Shown here: positions 55,798 through 64,000 of the stretch, in pieces | How the letters are laid out: each line of letters opens with the position of its first letter | How positions within the stretch are numbered: the stretch's first letter is position 1 | Assembly: GCF_043290135.1 (NCBI RefSeq) | Contig: NC_134707.1 | Coordinates: 70,857,906 to 70,921,905, forward strand | Length of the DNA: 64,000 bases | Reading direction: 5' to 3' | DNA from: Rhipicephalus microplus | Lineage: Eukaryota > Arthropoda > Arachnida > Ixodida > Ixodidae | Notes under the pieces: generated by a model | What the model was told of the DNA's origin: nothing | The model's input: the letters and a program-made list of their open reading frames with translations, nothing else | Database searches by the model: none | Position numbers and translations under genes: made by a program

Positions 55798-58700
55798 ATG
55801 GCTCAACAAAATCTCCACTTCTGCACTGAAGTTAAAAGTGCGTCGATTTTTCAGTGGAATGCCAGAGGCATGAAGTCCCGTATCTCGGACTTGCGCCAAT
55901 TTGTTCGGGCCAATCAATTCCCTATACTTGTCATATGTGAACCAAACGTGTCAACGCCTTATAGATTGTCCGGTTATGAAGCTTTTTGTTCAGCCGCTTG
56001 CGAAGAACGAAGCAAAGTAATTGTTTACATTCGCACAGACTTGACTTATCTTTCGCACCCAATAAGTTCAAATGACGACAATCAGTACGTGTGTCTTCGT
56101 GTGAAGAAGAATGCAGTTTCGTTCACGCTTATTGGTGGATATATATCTCCGTCATCGCGATTTGACTGCGGCAGATTAAAAGACATCCTAATGAGAACCG
56201 ATGGGCCTTGGATCATAACCGGTGACTTCAACGCCCATCACATTCTTTGGGGGAGCACTAGGATGAATGCCAGGGGCCGGAACATTGTTACATTCGCTTC
56301 CGATTACGACCTTTCCATCATGAACGATAGTACCCCCACATATCTGCGGGGTCTCACGTATGGCAGTTGCCTTGATCTGACATTGGTGTCACGGTGCTTC
56401 TCTCACAAAATTAAGTGGTTTTGCGATATTGAGACTCATGGGAGTGATCACATACCCACCTACGTGACGATCGATGGTATCGTAAAAAATTTCTCTTCCG
56501 GTGTTGCAATTGGCACTGACTGGTCGATGTTTGCATCGCGCGTTGAGAACGCTTGCCATGAAGGCCTCGCCTGCAGCCTGGAAAATAGCATAGTGGAAGC
56601 TATGCAAGCGTCCAAATGTAAATTACCATTTTCGTCTAAAGTTACACAGTTTGACATCGAACTGGAAAAATTACGAGCTATACGAAGGCGTGCAGAACGA
56701 CGATACAGACGCACAAGATCAATTTACGATCTGAGGGAAGCAAGGCGGCTCCAGAAAAAGATTCAACGACGCATTTACAAACTGGAGAGCGAACGCTGGA
56801 AAGCATTCTGCGAATCTCTAGACCCTCATAAACCGCTGTCATATATCTGGAGAACAGTTCGTGATCTTCGCTCCTCTCCACAACAACGGCACCCTTTTAA
56901 AGCTTTGGCACTCCATCAGGGAAGAACAGAACTCGAGGTGGCTGAAGAATTTTGCACGAGAGTTGCCGGGAATATTGTGAACGAGAGCATCGACGCCGTG
57001 ATCGTTCCTGAGACGCGATTACCAGAAATGGACATTCCGTTCACCATGGAAGAACTGGAAGGTGCGTTAGTCGCTTTTAAGCGCATGTCATCGCCAGGTC
57101 CTGATGGTATTACTTATAGTGCGTTGGGACACCTTTGACAAAAAGCTAGAAAAGAACTTTTAACATGCTTCAACAACTCCTGGCTCAGCGGTAGTGTTCC
57201 CCGAGAATGGAAAATTAGTCGATTAATACCACTTTTGAAATCGGGAAAATCACCATTGGACTTGACAGCGTATCGCCCTATTGCCCTCGCAAGCTGCCTT
57301 GGAAAAGTGATGGAAAGGATGGTTCTATTTCGTCTCGAGTGGTACTTGGAACGATACACCAAATACCTTTCTTGCATGGCAGGCTTTCGTCGGGGCCGCT
57401 CCTCCATTGACTGTGTCCTTGATTTGTCGACATTTGTTCAACAAGAAAAAAGTCGCAAGCGCATATCAGTGGCACTCTTTCTTGACGTGAAGGGTGCATA
57501 TGATAATGTAGCTCACGATGCCATCCTCACTTCTCTCGCAGCAATGGGCATTGGTGGACGAATGTTTCAATGGATAAAAGATTATATAACTGGCAGAGGT
57601 TTCTTTGTACAAACATATGAGGGTACAACTGCCCAACATTACACCTACTGCGGAGTACCTCAGGGAGGTGTTTTAAGCCCCACATTGTTCAATGTGGCCC
57701 TCATTGGTCTGGTGAAGGTTCTGCCAAAGTCGGTGTGCCTATCCATATACGCCGATGATATTTGCCTCTGGAGTGCTGCAGTTACTCGCCCTCAGGTGCG
57801 TGCACGAATACAGCGGGCAGCAACCCTCACAACAGCCTACCTTCAGAAACAAGGCCTAAATATATGAACTGTGAAGTGCGCGTTGATGGCGTTTACACGC
57901 AAACCAATGACGCCATACCCTGTTTACATCAATGGGCAGAGTGTCAAATATGCACGGACGCATCGTTTCCTGGGCATAATAATCGACATAAGTCTTTCGT
58001 AGAGCCCACATTGTGCGTACTTGAATAAGAGACTGCTATCTATTGTGCATATCATGAAATTCTTGTGCGGTAAAGCATGGGGAACTTCTGTGGCCTCCAT
58101 GCTACAGCTGTACAGGGCCCTATTTCTGGGTCTATTGCGCCACAGCTTGCCGGTACTGACTAACACTTGCAAATCGAATACTCATTCATTGGAGAGTTTG
58201 CAGGGTCAGGCACTGCGTATCTGCCTAGGACTGCCCCAATGCGCTTCTACTTATGCCACAATCATGCTTGCCAAAGACCATCCGGTCAGGACATATATAG
58301 CTGTGGATTGCCTCAGAGCGCACATTCGACATGCTAGCCGTGTCCCCGACCACCACTTGGCCCTTCTACCTTCCAGAAGACCACGTGCTACGTTTTCAGA
58401 CGTCATAGCCAAGCACCTAAACAGCATTCCATCAGGATATACGCCAGCTGCGAGAACGGCATGCCCTTTGTGGTGCCTCGACCAGCCGCAAGTACGTCTA
58501 GAAATTCCGGGAATCAAAAAGAAAAGCAGTCACTCCAAAGTAGCATTGAAACAAGCAACACTGCTATTATTACATGAGTTGTACTTAGACCGAACGCAGA
58601 TATACACTGATGGGTCCGTCTCATGCAGCAGCTCATCAAGTGCCGCTGTAATTCCGGCTGCAGAAATGACAATCAAGTTTAAGTTGTCGCATATGACTAC

Positions 58701-59466
58701 ATCTACGGCATCAGAGCTTGCTGCTATAAGGGCTGCTTTACAACATCTCGTTCAAGAACGTCCAGGAAAATGGGTCATATTCTGTGATTCGAAGGCAGCG
58801 CTTAAAAGTTTGCAGTCTGCCATGCGTAGGAGGAGCCATGACCAACTGGTACAAGAAATAAGACATTGCCATCATGAAGCTCTAGCACGAGGGCATGATA
58901 TTATATATCAATGGCTGCCTGGACATATCGGTATTACCGGAAATGAACTAGCCGATGATGCAGCCCGCTCAGCCCATGAAGAAACCCGTGTAGTCCCGAT
59001 TCCTCTATCAAGGAATGATGCAGCAAGACAACTTTACCTGCTGGCTCGAGATCTCACACACACGTTCTGGTCATCTACCAGCTTCCAAAGGTGTCAATTT
59101 TATGAACTGGATCCTTCGCTAAAGCTAAAGCTACCATCACAACTTTCCCGCTCCGATGCGACACTGTTATGCCGCCTTTGGTTGGGTGTTGCATTCACAA
59201 AGGTGTACTCCTTTCGCATTGGTATGGCAGACACTCCTACATGCGACTACTGCGGAGATGAAGAAACCATCGAACACGTCCTCTGCAGCTGCGCTTGCTA
59301 CGACACACAGCGATGCCAGCTACGGATGGTTTTGAATCGACTTGACCCCGGACCATTTTGCGTGCAGAAGATACTAGGACCTTGGGCATCTGCCTCAGTT
59401 GCGCAGAAAGCAACTAAAGCACTGCTTCTTTACCTTAAGTCAACAAACCTGAGTGACCGCCTGTAA
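55798..59466 (+). pseudogene. LINE ORF2: APE endonuclease, reverse transcriptase, RNase H; three in-frame stops
   Basis: Starts 5 bases after the ORF1 stop. One frame of 1222 codons. Endonuclease: FQWNARGM, VICEPNV, ITGDFNAHHILWGS, LDLTLVS and SDHIPTY (residues 15-225). Reverse transcriptase: SPGPDGITYSA, ALFLDVKGAYD (motif A, Asp563), GVPQGGVLSPTLFN, SIYADDICLW (Asp653 and Asp654). RNase H: YTDGS (Asp938), TASELAAI, CDSKAAL and NELADDAA, the full D-E-D-D set. A CDYCGDEETIEHVLCSC finger is near the end. Stops: TGA 57136-57138, TGA 57865-57867, TAG 58000-58002, with no frameshift. ORF2 nicks DNA and reverse-transcribes the element RNA; this copy cannot as it stands. Confidence 0.88.
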
Positions 59467-59624
59467 ACTGTGTGTGCTCCCCGAGTGTGTTCGTGATTGT
59501 GTGTACCTTCTCATCTTTGTGCAACCTCTTTTCTCCCCTTTATCCCTTCCCCAGTGCAGGGTAGCAAACCGGATGTGCGCCTGGTTAACCTCCCTGCCTT
59601 TCCTTGTATCTTTATCTCTCTATC

Positions 59625-59634
59625 TTCACGTCTT
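59625..59634. repeat. Right target-site duplication TTCACGTCTT
   Basis: Second copy of the 10 bases at 54485-54494, directly after the LINE tail. Confidence 0.85.
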
Positions 59635-60360
59635 AACCTTAATTGTCTTGTTTTTAATTGGATATGTGACTTCTTGAAACTTATTCCTCAAAAAACAACT
59701 TCCTGTTTGATTCTGAAATTACAGCATCTACTTCATGTAATTATCTGGTTATCACTCTAACTTCAGATCTCACCTCCTCATCCCACATAATGAACACAAC
59801 TAATGACTCAAACCGCGTTCTTGGCTATCTCCGAAGAAACTTGCGACTAGCCCCACCTTCTCTCAATCTTTTAACATATCTAACACTAGTCCGCCCGAAG
59901 CTAGAATATGCATGTGCCATCTGAAATCCCCATCAAATCACCCTAACTAAAACACTTGAGTCCATCCAAAATCACACAGCCAGATTCAATTATTCGGACT
60001 ACTCCTATCACAGTAGCGTCAACGAGCTAAAATCTCGTGCTGACACGGTTAACTTAACTTCGCGCCGTAAAGTTTCAAGACTGTGTTTGTATCATAAATT
60101 TTATCATGCATTGCACCTAAACTCATCGTCTTTCATGCGGTATCACCTATTCCAAAGCAGTTTATACACCTAGTTTGCATACCACTGCCCATCACTCTTC
60201 ATTGTTTGTGCAAACATCAATGGATTGGAACAATCTTCCTGCTGATGTCGTGCACCACTCCAGCATCGCCCATTTCAAAGAAGTCATCGAACAAATCAAA
60301 TGTTTGTGAACTGTCTACCCCCTCATCTAACACCCCTTGAATGGGGTCCTTGAGGTATTA

Positions 60361-60403
<43 letters not shown>

Positions 60404-60405
60404 AT
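59635..60405 (+). pseudogene. CR1/jockey-like LINE, right part and (AAAT)n tail
   Basis: Resumes with NLNCLVFNWICDFL, in frame with the left part. A deletion near 59690 removes the YADD region, then TASTSCNYLVITLTSDLTSS, RVLGYLRRNLRLAPPSLN, YLTLVRPKLEYAC and ESIQNHTARFNYSDYS follow. One TGA replaces Trp after CAI. The 3' end has TTGAATGGGGTCCTTGAGGT and a (TAAA)n tail (60360-60405), typical of such LINEs. Confidence 0.78.
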
Positions 60406-61075
60406 ATCACCATGTCTGGATCTTCGTCATCTGTAAATGTCATCATCAGTGTGACTTAGCTCGAGCCTGGCTGAATAAACACCACTTCCTCATAATGCGA
60501 CTGATTGAATGATTGATTGTTGCTGAAGGAACATTTAAATATACATGACACGACAACATATCAGTAAGTGCTCCTCATATCTCAAAGACGCATTGCTGTG
60601 GTCGTTACACACACACACGTGCGCGCACGCGCATCGCGCTAGCTCGCTGGCTGGATGTGGCTCGGGCTAGCTGGGGCTGGCACCGTGGAACAAAACGATA
60701 AGAACATTCTTACACCCAATGACTATAATTATGTATTGTTTGAAGTTATAGTTTTAATAAAATAAAACTTACTTTACCACTGATTCTCACGCGTTTCTCA
60801 TTGCTGTCATTACTTTCAGGCAGTGTTAGCTCTCCGAGACAACGTTTCAAGGGCCCTTTTCAAAACTTCTTGGCTTTCATTCAACAGAGAAGCAACAGGG
60901 GTTCACCTCGCAGAAGCCTTTGCACACTTAATGAGCTTTCTAAGGAGCGTGCTTCTGAAAAGCTTTTTGAGTGCTTGCCTGTTGTGCACAATAGAAAGCC
61001 TTGAAAATACGCCACAAAAGAAAAACATACGGGGAAACTTCATGTCGGAGTCATCACGCCCTGAAAAACACCTAG
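60406..61075. other. No recognisable gene; short CA/CG repeat near 60609
   Basis: Overlapping frames at 60801-61155 (67 and 110 codons) have no motif I recognise. Non-coding is the safer reading. Confidence 0.4.
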
Positions 61076-61575
61076 ATTATTTATTTATTTATTCACTTAT
61101 TTTACCTTCAGGGTACACAGTACATTTCAGAGGGGAAGGGCATGCACAACAATGAAAAAAACAAGGAATACAAAGCAAATGGCATAAAAGTGTTGTCACG
61201 AATTGGGGTACAAATATTATTACTCCTAACTCACATCATAATAAAGCAAATGATAACACTAATTTTATTTTTATTACATAGTGAAGGCACAAAGCAATGC
61301 AAATAAACTGTTCAACATACAGGGGGTAATTAGGTAATCATTGTTTTAAGGACATTCTTAAATTGAATGGGTTCATTCATGCTTGTTATTGATGCAGGCA
61401 GGGAATTCCATTCATTACAAGTTCTTGGGAGATACGACTGGGCATATGTTACTGTGTTGCAATGGGGGACTGTGACTTTTTGTTGGTGATTACGGCGAAG
61501 AGAAATGAAGGGAGCAGCTTGGATTAAACGGCAACGGTGTTTCGAGAGCGGAGAACGGATTACAGCAAGCATGAA
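61076..61575 (-). pseudogene. CR1/jockey-like LINE 3' end fragment
   Basis: Minus strand ends a coding segment with YAQSYLPRTCNEWNSLPASI and FKNVLKTMIT, the usual C-terminus of such LINEs, followed by TACCCTGAAGGTAAAATAAG and (AAAT)n at 61076-61090. 5'-truncated. Confidence 0.7.
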
Positions 61576-61827
61576 GTCTACCGAGCGCTAACGGATGCTG
61601 TACGGTGCAGCACGAGCGCCAGCGTTCGCTAATCAACCAAGCGGTTGTTAACTGCGGCTTCGAATTCCTGTGAAGCTTCTAAACACCCTCTTGGCAGTAT
61701 TTCATGTCGTTGTAGATTTACTTCGTTCTATGCTTCTATGACTAGCAAATACCAAAAAAAGGAATACTGCACGCCCTAAATATACTGGTCCATTTTCCCC
61801 CTTTTATTAGAAGGAAACCAGGTGTAT
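61576..61827. other. No recognisable gene
   Basis: Unassigned non-coding DNA. Confidence 0.35.
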
Positions 61828-61880
61828 CTTATAATCGTATGGTGGTTTTGGGACGTTAAACCCTACACATCAATTACTAG
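61828..61880 (+). mobile_element. SINE 3' end fragment
   Basis: ATAATCGTATGGTGGTTTTG followed by GGACGTTAAACCCTACACAT matches the tail of the Ruka-like SINE. Only about 50 bases remain. Confidence 0.75.
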
Positions 61881-61978
61881 GAGAAAACCAGTTACTTGTC
61901 TAAATAATGAATGGCGTTAAAGAAGCGTGCCCTACTTTAACGCGTTTTGGATTCTCCTACCTTTGAACAAAACATTAA

Positions 61979-62470
61979 AGGGACCCTGCAACACTTATTG
62001 AGAATGCTCAGAAAATGCTGCCCATCGGTAGTAGAGGCTCCCGATAACACGCGAGGTAAATAATATAGCGCAGCACGCAGCCTGGATAAAAGTCAGTTAA
62101 AAATTGCTCTCTTCTCTCGACAAATCAACGAATAAGCCCGAAAATCACTCGTACTAAGCTCATGGATCTATCACCCATTGGCTGATTTGAACGTGGCGCG
62201 CTTGGTCGTTACAGAGATTACCACGGGAAACCGTGACTTGTCCACGCATGCGCGCTAACACTGAGAAAGCCGCGCATTCGAAGAAAAAAAAAGGAAAAGG
62301 TGCTTAAGGTAACCAGGCACGCGTGACGTTTTTCTTTACGCCGGTCATCCCTCCCTGCGATTAGCTTCCAGCGTTTTCGTCGGGACGAGAGAAGAGAGAA
62401 TGCAATTGCATCATGCGACGAATCTGTAACTCCACTCGCACTAGGCGGAGTTTTGAAATTCTCGCGCCGT
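61979..62470 (+). mobile_element. Partial DNA element with an AGGGACCCTGCAACAC end
   Basis: TTAA (61975-61978) precedes AGGGACCCTGCAACACTTAT, an end resembling in style the TTAA-flanked element at 39912. No inverted partner was found downstream, so the right end is missing or too diverged and the boundary is approximate. Confidence 0.45.
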
Positions 62471-62599
62471 TAAATTCGTGAGGCAATAAGCTTTTCCAGA
62501 GAGTTCATTCCATGGTTGCTTGAAAAAGGGTTTGAAGGCACCAATAAACTGCCTTCTTCGTTGTGTGGTAAGCGACTAGTTTACTGTTTTTTATCACAC

Positions 62600-62700
62600 T
62601 TTCTCCTTCTTTCTATGCACAGGGTAGCTAACCGGAGGTTCGCGCTGCTTAACCTTCAGTCACTCGTTGACCTTTTGCATCAGCTTCAGTGTATGGTGGC
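62600..62700 (+). mobile_element. I-type LINE 3' tail-like fragment
   Basis: CACAGGGTAGCTAACCGGAG, then CTGCTTAACCTTC, resembles the LINE tail GCAGGGTAGCAAACCGGATG...GTTAACCTCCC. It overlaps a meaningless 70-codon frame. Confidence 0.5.
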
Positions 62701-63394
62701 ATGTCACCTGACAGCCACGTTGGTTTAGTGTAAGTAAAGTACAGCTAAATTGTTAAATGTATTTTTCACCAACGCAAGGTCATGGCATGTGTGAGTGCCC
62801 ACCTGCCTGGTCACGACGTAGAATATAGCAATATCAAAATACTAAATAAGTTGAATATGCAATCACATATTGACATTTAGGTCATTTGATCATTAATTGC
62901 CTATACAGTCTGTGTATTTAGATTAACATAAACAAATAAGTTCTTGGTCAGTATTTAAAAAGTATATTTAAAAAATATATATCCATATACCAGACTTAGA
63001 TACATGTTATTCAGAGCAAATGGTCACATAGGTTCAATTATTATTTTGATATTGCGGAAAGATCAACAAAGATCACTTTTGTGTGGTTAAAATAATACCA
63101 ACTTGAAATATTACTACAACCGTTCATTAAATTTGCTTATGCAAAATGCACATGTAGCACTTGCCTACTCAATGCGAAGCAGGTGCTCCAATACAAAAAG
63201 CAGGCGCAAAAACACAATCAGACAAAATAACTTGCACAACCAAACACCACATTAGCCCCAGCCCCCCCCCCCCCCCCCGCCGATATAGCAAAGTAACACT
63301 TTCATTTTGGTCTTCCGCAGCTCTCCACCCTTGCAGCCTTTTTCTGCACAAAAGATTCCGATGGCGATATTGCGCAGTGCTAGAGCGGTATTTC
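62701..63394. other. No recognisable gene; poly-C at 63263-63279
   Basis: AT-rich, non-coding, with a homopolymer of about 17 C residues. Confidence 0.45.
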
Positions 63395-63665
63395 AGAAAG
63401 TGAAGGACACATCAGGAGGACCTTGTGGTCGGCGGAGACAAGTCCTGTGTATACAGGGTCCCGTCGATGGGGTTCTGAAAAGATCATTGATTAGGGAGAC
63501 ATGATCAGTTGGTTCAATCTTGGTTCTTTTGTGCGTCATCGACCGTTTTCAGTGCAAATAAAAAGAATGAGTATAGGTCGGCTGCTGCTACCTAGCGTTT
63601 GTGGCGCGGGTGAACGAAGGAGCCATCGTGTCTGTGTTGGCCACACACGCATCTCTACGATAGTC
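63395..63665. repeat. Dispersed repeat, copy 2
   Basis: Partner of 33835-34110, same strand and order. Ends are approximate. Family unknown. Confidence 0.65.
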
Positions 63666-64000
63666 TTTCTTGGGGACCTTCGGCGCCAAAATTTTGGTCT
63701 CTCTATCTGTCTAACTGTATCTGTACATTTGTGTGTTTGTCCGCCGTAACGATACCCCAAATGATACCCCAAATGGCCAACCCCATCCGCAGCGCCCACC
63801 AATATTGCTCACAATCAAGCATTCATACTTGTGTGCTTGTCAATTAAGAAGCAATTATTGCGCATATCTGAGGCACCATAACAACACGTAGATATTTCGT
63901 ATGTGTGTCCCTATACTAGAGAACGCACACATAAGTTATTCTAAAGACTGCAGCGTTTATCACACAGCGCTGACAGCGCAACGCGATGCTCAAAAAGGCA
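63666..64000. other. No recognisable gene
   Basis: Non-coding to the window end. Confidence 0.4.

Larger units (their letters stand above)
54495..59624 (+). mobile_element. I-type non-LTR retrotransposon, near full length
   Basis: 5130 bp with two ORFs, a short 3' untranslated region and a TATC-rich end (TTTATCTCTCTATC). It begins directly at the start of ORF1, so the 5' leader is missing or extremely short. It sits in another LINE with a 10-bp duplication. ORF2 order (APE endonuclease, reverse transcriptase, RNase H, Cys-rich end) fits the I/R1-type group that keeps RNase H. Relatives in this window: 36161-37545 and several 3' tails. Confidence 0.85.

Noticed and set aside
60801..61155. 67- and 110-codon overlapping plus-strand frames
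   Set aside because: No recognised domain and both frames open over the same DNA; insufficient support for a gene.

Overview
The window is eukaryotic, intergenic or intronic DNA built almost entirely of transposable elements and repeats. The best fit is a hard tick (Ixodidae, probably a metastriate such as Rhipicephalus). Grounds: a tRNA-derived SINE of the type described in ixodid ticks (Ruka-like) in four places, RNase H-bearing and CR1/jockey-like LINEs, long GTCC-rich non-autonomous elements, many microsatellites, a GT-AG intron and AATAAA signals. The species call is from memory of these families, not from a search. I found no convincing host protein-coding gene, rRNA, functional tRNA or CRISPR. 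No coding region is intact; all are relics of mobile elements.

The main structure is a nested transposon stack at 2791-17560. A decayed Ty3/gypsy-type LTR retrotransposon has its 5' LTR split into 2791-2880 and 12628-13271 (90 + 644 = 734 bp, against 735 bp for the 3' LTR at 16826-17560). A 9.7-kb P-element-like DNA transposon (2881-12618) sits in the split, flanked by a GACGCGAAC duplication. It carries a THAP-domain transposase (exon 1 at 3095-3247, exon 2 at 3682-6324) with all three likely catalytic acidic residues but two in-frame stops. This transposon was in turn entered by a gag-protease-only LTR element (6731-11808, minus strand, 5-bp duplication ACCAC) and by a SINE (12196-12434, 13-bp duplication).

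Layout of the rest: 1-2790 holds a small foldback element, a tRNA-like fragment and a LINE RNase H remnant. 17591-20033 holds microsatellites and a satellite with a nearly exact 147-bp period. 20036-21092 is a LINE tail and a SINE tail. 21750-24420 is related in colinear order to 48100-52900, an old segmental duplication; the first copy carries a MITE with about 145-bp inverted arms. 26273-29436 is a minus-strand CR1/jockey-like LINE. 29430-31540 holds GTCC-rich elements, a 225-bp inverted repeat pair and a 270-bp hAT-like MITE; 31749-32421 is a TA-flanked MITE. 35274-42335 is a mosaic of a minus-strand Tx1/L1-like LINE, a TTAA-flanked DNA element inserted in its endonuclease, a second RNase H LINE, and more GTCC-rich copies. 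45745-46062 is an integrase remnant. 54290-60405 is a second clear nest: a 5.1-kb, two-ORF, I-type LINE (54495-59624) inserted in the reverse transcriptase of a CR1/jockey-like LINE with a 10-bp target duplication.

In functional terms the window is a record of successive transposition. The autonomous families (P-like, gypsy, I-type, CR1/jockey-like and Tx1-like LINEs) are all broken here, and the non-autonomous ones (SINE, MITEs, GTCC-rich elements) would have used machinery supplied from elsewhere.
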